This document shows, in pieces, positions 49,105-62,421 of a stretch of 64,000 nt of DNA; positions within the stretch are counted from its first letter, which is position 1; every line of letters begins with the position of its first letter. Under the pieces are notes generated by a model that saw nothing but the letters and a program-made list of their open reading frames with translations, was not told the origin of the DNA and ran no database searches. The position numbers and the translations under genes were made by a program. Location: positions 71,785,046 to 71,849,045 of the forward strand of contig RSEF01000001.1 in NCBI GenBank assembly GCA_003993805.1. The letters run 5' to 3'. This DNA comes from Himantopus leucocephalus (Eukaryota; Chordata; Aves; Charadriiformes; Recurvirostridae).

Positions 49105-49715
49105 AAAGTCAACTGTACCCTGGGCTGCATCAAAAGAAGTGTGGCCAGCAGGTCAAGGGAGGTGATTGTGCCCCTCTACTCCACTCTTGTGAGACCTCAC
49201 CTGGAGTACTGCATTCAGCTCTGGAGCCCTAAGCACAAGAAAGGCACAGACTTGTTGGAGAGAGTCCAGAGGAGGGCCACAAAAATTATTAGAGGGATGG
49301 AACACCTCTCCTATGTGGAAAGGCTGAGAGAGTTGAGGTTATTCAGCCTTGAGAAGAGAAGGCTCTGAAGAAATCCTATTGTGGCCTTTCAGTACTTAAA
49401 GGGGGCTTATAAGAAAGATGAGGACAAACTTTGTAGCAAGGCCTGTTGCGATAGGATAAGGGGTAATGTTTTTAAGCTAAAAGAGCAGAGTTTTAGTCTA
49501 GAAATACAGAAGAAATTTTTTACAAGGGTGCTGAGGCACTGGAACAGGTTGCCCAGAGAGATGGTAGATGCCCCATCCCTGGAAACATCAAAGGTCTGGT
49601 TGGATGGGGCTCTGAATGACCTGATCTAGTTGAAGATGTCCCTGCTCACTGCAAGGGGTTGGGCTACGTGACCCTTAAAGGTCCCTTCCAACCAAAACTA
49701 TTCTACGATTCTATT
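49105..49715 (+). mobile_element. CR1 LINE 3' end with end of ORF2, plus strand
   Basis: The C-terminal part of the CR1 reverse-transcriptase frame reads in one frame from about 49111 to 49629 (for example [20 protein letters not shown], then [20 protein letters not shown], then LPREMVDAPSLETSK), ending at TAG. A single in-frame TGA at 49366-49368 interrupts it where a family member would have arginine. The 3' UTR follows and the element ends in TTCTACGATTCTATT at 49715, the CR1 terminal octamer. It is a 5'-truncated copy of about 0.6 kb. The only clear lesion in the frame is the nonsense codon, so it is younger than the copy at 40.8-42.3 kb. Confidence 0.95.
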
Positions 49716-51921
49716 AAATGGCAAAAATATGAGATCAGTCATATTTATAGCCAAATAAGCAACCACTTCCACCAGCAGTAGGTGGGTCACCATTCCCATT
49801 TGGCTCCTTTTTTTAAGAGAGTAAAATATTAGTAGGTTGGAATATTAATGACTTATAAAGCACAATTAATAAGAAATGCCATTACACAGGTGGTATTCAT
49901 GAGGACACTAAATGCTTTGATGATAAATTCCCCTGTGATAAACACAAACTGAGCTTTCACGCTAATGGTCAGAGGTTGATTCATGTGTCATCAGTCAGCA
50001 GAGACTGAAACTTGCTTTGATGATAATGGTGCTGGAAACAGGTTAGTTTTTAACCCCTTATATGTTGTATTTCCACAGCTTCTTGTATATGTACCTTCCA
50101 AAAATGTCTTACCGCAAAGTCTGCAGCAGAAGCACCTCATGGTTACTTTAACTGAATGGCTTAACCTAATGCTTTGCTTAATGCATTGACATGAAATAAG
50201 TTGACATTAGTACATCTATTGTAGGTAAAAGCAGAAGTGCCCTTCAAATGTAACAGGTTAAAATTACTTCTATTAAAACAGAGGAACTGGCACCTGGCTG
50301 AGTTTCAATAGTTCCTCTGAATGCCCTGACTGACAAGTTAAACACAGGCCTATTGTGTGTTTGCTGCGGTGCTAAGGCAGGCACAGCCCAGCAAAGAGGA
50401 GCAGTACCCAGGGAGCAGGGGAAGAATGTGGCTAGAGATTTTGTAGGTAAAACTAAATGTAGCTTTGCCATCTGTTCCAGTGTGTAAACAGATTAGGGGT
50501 GTCATGCTCTTTATCTGGATCAGCTCATTTCTCCCCCATTAAGGCACTGATATGCTATGTAAATCCAGCTTTGCTTTGACTAATTTGAATTTAGAACAAT
50601 ATCTTATCTCACTGGGCCACCCAGGCAAAAGTGATAACATAAAGGAGAGTGTTTTTCCTGTCCTGTAATTAACATTTCATAACCTCTATCTGCAACAAAT
50701 TATCAGTTCACAGTCTCTTTTGTTCCTGTATTCCAGCCTTCTCAGGCAATTGGTGTACTAGCAGACAGTAATGCAACACAGACTGTTTGAGACACTGTGG
50801 TATCATATCTGGACTTTAGGAATAGATCTGTAGAAGCCATCATCTGAAAACATAGAGATGGAGTCTTTCCACAGCTTTAAATATTCACAGAATTCATTCA
50901 ATTTTAATATGGTGACTGTAATAAGCGAATGGTGTTTTTTTCTTAGTGTTTACAGAACAGCCAACTCTGTCCTGATTAGTGGTGGGATTTTCTTTACTAG
51001 CCCTTAAAAAAATTGAGTTCTTTTTCTTGCTCACTGTGGCAATTTGACATTGCACATATGAAGACCTATTTTAAACAGCCTCCAGTGGCTTTCTTCCAAA
51101 GGAAGATCCACACCACCACCCCTTTTCTGTGACTGACTAGCACAGCAACAGGCACAATGTCCCAAGTAGGGAAAACACCATCTGATCTGCTAGGCAATAA
51201 ATCACATCCTTTCCTAAGCCTTACACTGCATTTCTAGGTGCTTCTTTAAAAATCAATCAGCAACCATTAAACAGGGTTAGCAATTCTGTGATGCAATCAT
51301 GGGAAACTTAAGAATACTCCTTCCCTCTAAGTGGCTTAATGTGCCAGCATACTGAAGACATACCACAAGGAGGTATTAAGAATCTAGGAAGTTCATAACT
51401 GAAGAGATGGGCACCCTACAATCACCTTTCCCAATTGGTCCTGGTGAGCTGAGATCAGCTGGGTTGTCTTTCTCCACATGCTGTGCCTTAAGCACTACTA
51501 TCACAATCCACAGAAGCAGGTTTTCCTTGTGAAAATCCCTTCTCAAGGGCGAATTAGTATGTTACTTTGCCTTTCATTACGGAAGTTACATCAAAATATT
51601 CCTTTACAAGTCAGCATAGTCACAACTAGCAAATTTCCAAATTTCTTCTTAGTCTTGTAACAACAGAATGATGTCTTTTCAATGTTCAGCCTGAAAGCCA
51701 TAGAAGAGTATACTATATATTGCTTTGAGATTTTTTACTAAGCCCAACCAAGTGACACATCCTTCTCTCAGCAACATGCTTCGTAGCTCTTCATCCACCA
51801 TCAATCTTCTCTTTTCTGAGTTTTTTTGAGAGTTTTCTTTATTCTAAGAATCTTATGGTGACAGCCAATGAGCCCAAACACAATTAGATTAATGGTAACT
51901 CTATTTCTATCTGTTAACATA
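49716..51921. other. Unannotated sequence
   Basis: No gene or repeat family is recognised. Confidence 0.5.
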
Positions 51922-51972
51922 AAACCCAGAGTTTTTTGATAACAAGATAACCCAAGAGTTTTTGATAACAAG
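51922..51972. repeat. Tandem duplication, about 25 bp x 2
   Basis: Units at 51922-51946 and 51947-51972 share AACCCA and GTTTTTTGATAACAAG-type ends, with small differences. A local slippage-type duplication. Confidence 0.85.
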
Positions 51973-54900
51973 CAGGTGTGATTTCCCATTGAAACAAGAG
52001 ACAGTTTTAGTTCTGATTTCTATGGAGGGATTATTTTGCTTCTACAAATGGCAACAGGTGAAATTTCTTTCCAAGAAATGCTCATATCCATTTACTTACT
52101 GCAGAACTGAATGCAATCCAAACCTTTAACAGAATGAAACTAGCAACTTTCCCCATCAGGAAAGTTGCCCATGGAGATGGAGCAATTTATTAAAGACAGT
52201 TGACCTTTGATAACTATGAACACTCAATGGGATGATGCCATTTTGCAGCAATCATCTTGATGGTGTACTGGAGCACTTAGACATGTATATACACCTACAG
52301 AGGAGTGAAGAGTCCTTTTTTAGATATTATTCTGTATTCTATAAATAGCACAAGATATGCAGCATAGCTGTGTCTCTCATAGGAGTGCTCTCAGAGGGTC
52401 AGATTTTCATTTCCTCTAAGGCACTATGAAGGAACTGTATTGTAAATAAGAATTCAGACCCTATCTTCCTGGAGATTTGTGGTCTATTAGGGAAGAAATA
52501 ACCTAAAGGGAAAAATAGAGAAAGGTAGAGAAAGCTATGCATGCAGCTTTTTGTAGAAATGGGCAGAATCTAACAGGAAAACTAGAAGAAAGCTTTTGGT
52601 AGTTTTAGCTGAGAGACAAAGGAGAGCACATAGGTTGAAGCTTGGTTAACAGAAGAGTATGGTATAAAAAAGTTATATTCGACATATCGATGGCAAAATA
52701 CCTTCGACAGTAATGCACTTAACGATAAGAAATGGTAAGGAATGTCTTATCGCCCAAGTCAGGATGAGGAAAATAATAAGGGATTGATTAACTGAAAATG
52801 GTAAAAGTCAGAGTTTGGGGGTTTGTGTACATGTCTTTCTCTGCTTTTCAGACGTGTATTTGCCTTGTTCTGACATGACAGACAATAAGGTTGTCAGGAA
52901 ATTACTAATTCTGAAAATGAGGATGGCTTTATGTATGTATCATCAGTGAGTTTCATCGAAATTAATCAGATACATTAATAATGCCAAATAATTCATCCCA
53001 AGGGAATTCTAGTTATTTGGCTATCAAACCAGAATTTAGAAGATATTTCAGTCTCTGTAATTTTTGTTCGTATTCAGATGTTTTCCTTTCATTGTTCCTT
53101 CTGCTTATAACTTTCATTTTGAAGGACTTTTCTTTTTCCTTTCCCCTTTTTACACAGTGGAGAAGCATCTCTTAAGATGAGATGCATAAATGTTACACAA
53201 AAAGGCTATGGCAAATCAAGTTCAAATAAGAGTTTCTTTTAAGTGTTCTTGCCTATCAATTTACCATTGTGCTTTTCCTCTATGATGCTAATCATGCTTT
53301 TCCTTTTTCTACGGAAACATAGAGTCAGGAAAGATTTTTTATATGTATTTTTTTGTAGCAACTTCGTTTCATCAGCTATAAAATCCCTGCTTAAAGGAAA
53401 TCAATGGGATAAATTAAGTGGCATCAGGACTCCACTTATACTCCCTCGGACATGCAGTCATAGAAATTCAAGTGTATGAAATTTCCTCCCCCTTTGCATC
53501 ATGGTCGCTACCAATATCCTTCAGGGATACAGGCGAAAGAAGATAATGAGACCTGTGTCTATATTTGGAATGCCATGCCACAGGCCATATCCAAAATACA
53601 GTTATATAAATAAAATACAGTTATTACATATTATCATAGTCTCTGGGACAATGTCGTGTTTGAATACACATATCAGCTTACCAGTAGCCCAGGCAACCTA
53701 CTTCCTGGGGCTTCCCAAATCGGCCCTACATGCCTGTTGCCTACTGCAATTGCTGCTCCTGGTCTTTACAATGGGATGCTGGGTATCCTGTTTCATTTCA
53801 GTCTGACAGCAGACCCGCTTCCCAGCATCAGTACAGTTAGGTGTCTGTCCATCTACCCTGCTGAGAAAAGGAACGGAACTGAACTGAAAGGAAAGTCATG
53901 GAATACATAGGACATATAGGGACAGTTCATAGAGAAAATGAATTCCTGGACCAAACCCAAATTTTGTGGTTCTGCCCCTGTCACCTATACAGCGAATCAG
54001 TAATGCTAAATCCTCTAAACACTCACTGTGGTGAACACCTGGTAGCTCTGTGGATGCAAATAGGGATCATTTAGGAAATATCATTGACAGTCACTATGGA
54101 AAGCTAAGCTTAGACACTGAGACAGCTATAATTCTCCAGTCCCTTAAAAGACAGAATTACTACAGTTTTGACAAGAGAAGAACACAAGAAAAATAGGTGA
54201 CATTTCCCCTCAATACCGTCCTGATGGACTCCTAAAGTGCAGCCAATTCTGCTTCTTCATACACCTTGGCATGCTGTTAGACAGCAGCATGACGAGAAAA
54301 TGATGAATTTGGCTGTTTGATCAATCAGCGAGAGATTAGGTTAGCCCACCTTTAGCCTAGTGACATGACTGCTTCTGGCTTTTAGTGACAGTTATTAGAT
54401 ATCTTATTGATGAGGGGGACTCGAGCACTGTTTGATGGTAACAAAAAGTACTAACTTTCCTTGTAACAAACCTCATCTTTTGCTCACCGCCTAGTTTTCA
54501 CTAAATTTATATCTCTGCTGCATGATCTGCTTTGCTCTCTGGATGAACAGTTATTGTTATTTTTATTTTTATTTTTTCAATTTCTTTTTCTTTTAAGGAA
54601 ATACAGCAGTGCAACTGATAAAAAATGAGCACGCTTTTACTCTGCAGCAAAAGAAATGCATGATGAATAAATACAGTATAATTGGTAGGTACTACTTCAT
54701 GACAGCTCTAGCTGTGACAGAAAGGATTCAATATTGGTTGGTAGCTGGCAAGGGAGGAGTAACATTATCTCTTAACTGACAAACAAGCTTTGATATGTTG
54801 TTGAGAAAGTTCTGTAAGATTTTTGGTGATACATGGAGTGGTCTCCTAGGCTTAGCTCAATGGCGCTGATGTTACTTGGTTTACTCAAGAATTGGGCCAA

Positions 54901-57900
54901 AAGCTCAGTCTGTCTCTCTCTTTCTGCTACCTGCTTGCGTTCACAGATCCCATTGCAAGACACATCCATGCAAGAAAGCTCACTCTTCAGTGAAGCCAGA
55001 AGAACAATACACTGTGTGAAATTGGACTTGGTTAAGTAGTGAGTATAATGAGATTATACGCAATACTGTTTTGAACTATGAGAAAAATATGTGGTTCCTT
55101 TATCAAAACCTCCAGTCTTGTAGTCAGTGGAGAGTTCTCAAATCAATTCCTGAATTTAAGGGCATGTTTATTTAGATGTGGAGTTTTAGAAATAATAATG
55201 CATGAAATTGATTCTAGTATCATGATTCACCCTCTCACCCTATCATGCCATCAGAGAACATTTTTTCCACACTCTTTTGTTTTCCCTCCTTAGAATAAAG
55301 AGTAACAAAGAAGTGAAGAGCCCATGGCTACTTTCATACCAACTGTTCTGAATTATTTATTCAGACATTAGCAAAATCCTTCAACTCTTCAGGTCAGTCG
55401 TTTGAAAACAACTTAACCTGGAGCCAACTCTTCTTGTTCAATGAAAAGCATTTTGAGAAAATCACAGGAAGGATATGCTAAGTGTAATATTAACAGATTG
55501 ATTCATGATTACATCAGTAGGTTCAATACTTCCCTAATTTATGACGCTAAGACAAGAAAATGGCAACTCATATTAATTATCATCATCATCAATTTATTAT
55601 TTTTCTTATTGCTGTTTTATTGTCAGCATTATTATTTTTAATAATAATCCTTCACTGCTAAGATAATTTTTCTCACTTCAATAGCACTCTAAACATTATT
55701 CAGGTCTGTGCAATACTCCTGCACAGAGCATTCATAAAGAAAAGAGTGGGGATGCTTGAGGGGAATAACTTCTTTAGGCAAGTGGGGCCAGACACTTCAC
55801 TTAGACATATGCAACATGATACCTAATACACTTATCTGTGCTCTAGTTCCAACTGAATCAATTACCTTCTTCATCCATTGCAGAGGTTTAATGAGGGTGC
55901 ATCATCCTCCAACTATACCCTCAATTATTTCCTTTATGATTGGCAAAATGTCCTCGCAGATTGGGTTATTATGCATACAATTTGTCTCAAGTTATCCTTA
56001 AATTTCTTTGTCAAACATGGTAATTTTAAAGCTACGCCACAGAAAATGAATTTAAACGACATCATTAATGTCATTAAACCACGACACTCTATTACTTTTT
56101 CCTAGCATCCTGATGAGTTTTTTGGGCATTTATAGCTGCCACCATTGCAATACTGTTGGTTATGTCTGCACCTCTTCCCAACAACAAAGCAAATGCTGGG
56201 GGCTTGAGAGAGGAGAGGGAGAGACAGAAGGAAACAAGAGGGTTTCTTAGGGCAATGTATAGGGAAGGGGGTCTTTCTCTCCCCTCCACAGGATTTCTCT
56301 GCTCTGCTCTGTTGTGGCACAGGACTCCAGCCTTTAACATACTGTCCTCACACACTGTTGACATGCTTTGATCACCAGAGGAATTTACGTTGTGAGGGGC
56401 ACACCTGTCTTCCCTCTGCTCTCTTTCTTTGAAAGAAAAGGGAATGAAGAGACCCAGGCAAGATCATGCTCCTACTGTAGCAGGACAAGAATATATGCAG
56501 GCTGGTCCACAATGCCGGAGGACAAAGGGAAGGGCTTTCTGCTCCTGCTTTTGCAAATGGTATGAGAAAGTGGAAGACAGCTTTTAGTTTCAACAAGGGC
56601 CCCCTCTTCCAAGACAAGCCAGAATCCCCTGCTACACCTGAGCATCTCCTTTCATAGCAAATATATCAGCAACAGACTGCACAGAAAGATGGTGAGGATA
56701 GTGCTTGGGCTATAAAAACCCTCAGTGACCCTCAGCCAGCTTTACATGGACTGAACACACCTTTCATATAGTTTACACTTGAGCATGATAGGCATTGCAG
56801 CACGATGGGTGATACAGGGCTATTATTCTGATGGCTTATTTCTCAAGCACCTCTTTCTTCCTCAGGAGGAAGGGTACCATTCACGTTACTGGAGTGACAA
56901 GAGTCCTCAAAAGGGGGCAAAGTTAGTGAACCTAGTGCCAAGCAGCAGCAGAACTCTTCTCTAAATATATTCATGGAGTACAGGAAATGTTTTCTCTGTT
57001 TCTGCAACCAGCTTTATACATAAAGGCTTTGTAAAGGGGCCACATTGCCTGCCAACAAATAAATAAATAAAACTTTAAAAGACACTCTGAAAGAGAATCT
57101 TTTGTGGAAGCTGTGCTGAGAGAGTCTTGAAAACCAATCAGGGGGTGAAATGACAAGTAATTAAGGAGCAAAGTCTGAAAGCCACAATGTCTGCCAAAAA
57201 GCAACAAACAAACAAAGAGCTGGAGCATCGTTAATCAGTGTTTGGATTAGAGCGCAAGATACGGGAATTCATTCAAGGAAAAAGAATGTGACTTTCTCCA
57301 GATAAAGCAGCTATTGTTGTAGGACGGGCTTTCTTTCTTCCCATTTTCCCTGACTAATTCTTGACAAAACATGAGAAAGCCACAAAAGCTAAGTTACAAT
57401 AATGTCCCCTTATGTAACATTTTCTCCTTCTCTTTCTGTACTGAGGAGTCAAGGAGTTTGTGCATTATTTATTGTATTGCAAAATCTCCCCACATAAGGT
57501 TATATAGAATTAGCAGTAATCAATCTAAATTAAGGCACCTCATTATCATCCTCAGGAGGTCACTGCTAAATAGTCTCTTTATTAGAGTCGACAATTCCAA
57601 ACATAACATTAGCTCTCCATAAAACATGTGTGCCAATTTTGTCTCCCTCATTTTACCAGAAAACATATGCTGTTTTGAAGGCTGTACAGTTCTCATTGCC
57701 TTTTTACCGGAAGCAGACATTTTGTTGTAAGAGAGGTAATAGGTCAAGTGAACACAGAAAGACCTTCCTGTTCCTACTGGCCTGAGTGACAGGTCATTCA
57801 GGCACACCTGCGCCTTGTACAGTTTAGGTGCACATTAGAAACCACAGTGAGAGAGCCTTGTAACACTTCTGAGTACTGAGATGAAGCAGAAACAAAGCTA

Positions 57901-59669
57901 ACAATTCTTTGTGCTGCATTTTTTCCTCACTAAGAGCCTCATAAGAATTAACTGCAAACAGATGGGTAGTTATTAGCAGTCTCTGACGGTTTCAACTTGC
58001 AGATAGTGATTTACACCCGTTTCAGGGAGGACATAAGGAATCCTCCTTAAATGGCATAAAAAGGAATAGAAAGAATGTGTCACTGAGTTGGTCCAGAGGG
58101 CACCACCACGTTCACCGCTGTGGAGTAACCTATGTAGCTACCACTCTGTGTTGGTATGATGATTTGGAGAATCAACCTACACAGTAGCTGTGGAAAGTTA
58201 TGAATGCTTCAACCCAAATTCAGAGAGACATTTAGGACCTTATGGCTCACTGAAATGAATGGTGTGTACATACTCCTAAACTTTTATGAATATAATCTGT
58301 CCAATATACCTTTTTCAAACAGTCAGCTTTATTTTTGAGTACGCAGCCCTTCTCTTTCCCTGTTGTGCAGCTTTTAGTCTATCATCGCAATGGCTATACC
58401 TAGCTCAGTAAATAAAGCAGCCCAATAGGAACAGATTTGGAGAGCCAAAAGGTTGGTACTGAAAACAAACTCTAGGTGTGTTTTTATGAAGAGCTGCTTC
58501 AGGTTAGCTCTAGAGAGAACCACATGGGACTGAATTCCCATTAGCAGCTGGGATGCACTAAGTTTTCTTCTGGACACATAACCCAGTTTAATTTTATCCA
58601 AAGGGAATCCAACTTCTTTGCTTTGTGCTCCATGATGTGAACCAGAACACAGTTAAAGGAGACCACTGGGACATTCACTTCCAAAATGAATACATGATTT
58701 TCACTGAAACTATAATGCAAATGTCCTAAGAATGCCAACATGGATCATAAACAGAGTGGTGTTAGACCAAGGTGGCTCCACCATCAATCCATACACGCTG
58801 GGCAATAAACTCTTACAGGGCAAGATGGCTTGTGAAGGATCACTTGGCTGTTGTAAGCATGTCACCTAGCAGGAGCCTGTGATCATCTGCTGAGGCTTAC
58901 CAGGAGTTACCTGATAGAGGGGCTGCAAGATAAACGCAAGCCATCCATTTTTCTGCTTCAGCCATTTTGATCAGCTGAAACTGAGCGGTAGCTGCCCTGA
59001 GCCCTTCGGGTAGTAGGGAAACCCATGTGTATGATTCCCATGGCTTCCCACAAGCAGAGCTAGCTGGAAGGAAGACAAGTGAGAGCTTGGGGAGTTTGGA
59101 GAGGGGACTGAGTGATCAGAAAGTATGTTTGGTTTATGATTATATGTATGGACGTGCACTTCATCTTTAAGTATCAAGTGATATTCTGTTTGCTGTTCAT
59201 AATTGCTCTTGTTTGTGTCTCATTCCTCCCACCTGGCAATACTGGACTTCTGAGGAGTTATGGGTTGGCTGATGAGAAAGGATGTGCTCTAACTGCATGG
59301 AGTGGAGCCACAGAAATGTACTCAGGAGGCTTTGGGGCAATTGCTGCCTCCCGTTCCAGTTCCCTGACAGGGTCACAAGAAGCTGGTCTGCCACTGTAAG
59401 TGCTGTCCAAGAGCAGACAGGACAGGATGAATCTCAGAACACGAAAACCTGAAGCACATGAGGGATGAAATGGATGAATTCCCAGGCAGCAGTCTGACTA
59501 GGGGCCACATTGAAGGTCCTGGATAGACTGGTCACAGGGAGTTCAAATACAAGCAGCTTGGAAAATGTTGCCAAAAGTAAGAACATTTTTAGCATTGTTT
59601 GATTGAGAAAGATGGATGCTGCCAGCTTTGCTAAATCTCTTTTCCAGTGTATTTACTGGTACAACCACG
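51973..59669. other. Unannotated sequence
   Basis: About 7.7 kb without a recognised gene or repeat family. Open frames are all at or below about 100 codons and none shows a domain I recognise. A short AAATACAGTTAT duplication is at about 53595-53625 and an AAAT run at 57057-57070. Confidence 0.45.
55571..55649. repeat. ATC/ATT trinucleotide-rich tract
   Basis: ATCATCATC followed by TTATTATT and AATAATAAT units with interruptions. Confidence 0.75.
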
Positions 59670-59935
59670 TTAATTCGCTAAAAAAACCCTTCCAACTTAT
59701 GTCTGTGGACTTAAGGCTCTCCTGTGACATAGCAGACAAGCTGCTCCATTTTCCCCACAACTATAAGTCCCAAGGTTACTTGTCCTTAGCTCTTCTCATN
59801 ATTAATTCGCTAAAAAAAACCCTTCCAACTTATGTCTGTGGACATAAGGCTCTCCTTCTGTGACATAGTAGACAAGCTGCTCCATTTTCCTCACAACTAT
59901 AAGTCCCAAGGTTACTTGTCCTTAGCTCTTCTCAT
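59670..59935. repeat. Direct duplication of about 130 bp around a single N, probable assembly artefact
   Basis: Positions 59670-59799 and 59802-59935 are the same sequence, with the joint at N 59800. They differ by several substitutions and a small insertion (CTCCTG versus CTCCTTCTG), more than sequencing error would give. Two haplotypes placed in tandem is the simplest explanation. Open frames across the N are not real. Confidence 0.8.
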
Positions 59936-61198
59936 AATAGGTGCTTCAGTGGTAGGAAATCAGTTTACAGCATTCTAGAAGTAGCTGCTTGACAGAAAAA
60001 ATGGTTGAATAGCACTATCTTTGAAGAGTCTGCCCTTGTAAGTTTATCGCAAGATCTTGATATTGTAGATTTGTCTGTATACAATTCACATCAGCTTATT
60101 AAACTGATTTTAAAAGTCTTTCCCCCTATTTTAACCCTGAATGACACTTTTGGTTTGAAACTTTGGAGTGCTGTCTTTCAGGAGGCATTATTTGGCATAA
60201 GTTTTTTCAGTAATATAAAAATGTTAGGAAGTATTTAGCTTAGATAGAAAACATTTAATACTGTCCATATAGTTAAATTGAGGCTGAGCCTCTGTGGTTA
60301 TTATGATCCTGTCTTAACTCCCACCTCTCAGCAAGGGCTTGCAGTTCAAGCCTTCTCACTGTCACGCAGCTTGCCCTGTTTACTAGAGCAACTTGAAAGT
60401 AAAGTGTGAATAAGCCAAGTCTTATACAGGGTGAAAACAAAGCTGAGCTTATAGTTCTGTTATTGCATGAAAGAGAATAATATATGTTAGCCATAGCTGT
60501 GTGTGTAGCTTCATGAACAACCTTATCAAATCTAGTATTTTTCTCCGTGAATCAGTCTGCAGACTGTTTTTTCTCATCAGAGGAAATGTACCTGTTAATT
60601 TTGGAAATGTGTACTATTTATACATCCTAAATTAACAGATTTTTTTCTGTTACATATGTCCACATAGATATGCTTATTTTAACATGCAACATTCACTGCC
60701 ACACAACAGCTGAATGAAATAGCTGCAAATAGCAATGAAATAAATAAACTGCAAATAGATTTTTTTCCCATGTAAACCAAGAGGTAAATACTATTCCATG
60801 AGGTGAGGTCACACGATTCAGTTGGTGCCCCACACTTCTGTTTCTTTCATTTGTCTGAAGAAGCGCATTACGGGGTGGAGCAAGACCAGCATGAGACATT
60901 CTGAGGTTACCTTGTCTGAGGTCACCTTGACCTTCCACTATATGGTTACTTCACATGGAAAGCAAGACAGAGTTTGAAATGCTGCTTTCAGAGGAGCTTT
61001 TAAATTATTTCTGGAGAGAATCATTATAAGCTAAAGGATTTTCAGAGCCAAACACACGTCTCATCCTTAAACCAAAAAGCTATTAGAAACTACTCAAAAT
61101 ATTCCTCTCACTCTAGCTTTGTCCCGCCCAGGAGTCTCTCCCTCCCATGCACATGCACATGTGTGTATACTAACTATACCAGACTAATGGAAGAAAAG
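59936..61198. other. Unannotated sequence
   Basis: No gene or repeat family is recognised. A 13-bp palindrome, GAGGCT-G-AGCCTC, is at 60280-60292. Confidence 0.5.
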
Positions 61199-61450
61199 AT
61201 GACAGCAAAGTACCTATTGATATTTGTCTTTCTTTTGGAAAGTATTTTGATATCCCAGTCTTCTGTGCGCTACACCAGTTCAGGCAGACAGAAACCCTTT
61301 CCTACCATGGATCAGATTTGGAGATATTCCAAAACTTGTGAGGGGGTCTCCTCTTCAGTCTGTTCCTTGATGTTTCTCTGCCCCTGTTATTGGCTATGCC
61401 CATGCCACACAGAAGGAGACGCTCCCAGCCCCACTAGACATGTGGCATGA
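61199..61450 (+). other. Small open frame with signal-peptide-like start
   Basis: From the ATG at 61199 the frame begins MTAKYLLIFVFLLESILISQ, a lysine then a hydrophobic core then a polar end, as in a secretion signal. The remainder, about 60 residues, has a cluster of cysteines (CSLMFLCPCYWLCPCH). The frame is open 12 codons further upstream. There is no conserved family I recognise, no visible promoter or splice context, and the length is common by chance. It is listed only because of its secreted, cysteine-rich look. Confidence 0.12.
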
Positions 61451-62421
61451 TGTGCCTCCTGCCTGCCAGCCCTCCCTGCCCAGGGCTGCTACACAGGTGA
61501 CCTGTACAAGAGTGTCCAATGGCATGGTCACGCCTGTTGCACTTGTCCATGGAAGGTCATGTTCCCTCACAGCCTGTGGCTGTTCTTGCAGGTTTTCTGT
61601 ACAGCATAAGGAGGTGAGCCCTGTCCAGGGGTCAGCTGTGGATGCCCAGCTGAGAGACAGGACTTGGCAGTGTGAGGACAACCAAGCACCAACATGACTG
61701 AACGACCTTCAGATGCTATCTGGCTTGCGTCCCACCAATTCAGAGCAGAGACTGAGCTAACATATGACTGTCTGCGCCTAACTATTTACACCAGAGAGGC
61801 TTTACCCCTGGGAGCGTTATCCATCTTGTGAGCCAGGTAAAATCTAAATTAGATTTTGGTAAAAGGAGAAAGTGCTTTGTCCTGTGAATACAGACCATAC
61901 ACTGCAGCTTGCTAGAAGGGGTAATTTGTAACAGAAAGAGCCCTAATCCAAAGGATAAAGAGCCTCCTGGAAAGTAACCTGTTTTTCTAGCAGATGAAAA
62001 TGTAATGTAGCCTGTCATCGATTTGTCATAACAGAAAAAAAAATCAATAGAGGGAAAAAGTTTCAAACAGGGAATTTAATTTAGATGGTGAAACAATAAC
62101 AACACTGAAAATATTTGTATCCAGCTGGAAATCGGAGGTGGCTTGCAATTGAATCAATGTAATGGAATGTAATTTAGATGGATAACATCCAATATGTATA
62201 GCTTAACTCTACATTGTGCTTCAGATCCTTGTTCCTGTGTTATTTTGAATGTCCTGAAGACCTCCCTTCCCATCTGGTGGCTCTGACTCAAACCATTTCT
62301 CTCCTGCATACCTACTGCCATATTCGCAATAGGAAAAATTTATGAAGTCAGCTTCCAAAGTGGAGCTAATGGACTGGTAGTGGAGGGACGATCAAGCAGT
62401 TTTCTGTCCATATGTTGAATA
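61451..62421. other. Unannotated sequence with a GC-richer patch
   Basis: The part up to about 61700 is GC-richer than its surroundings and open on both strands for 85-95 codons, but no repeat family or domain is recognised. Confidence 0.45.
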
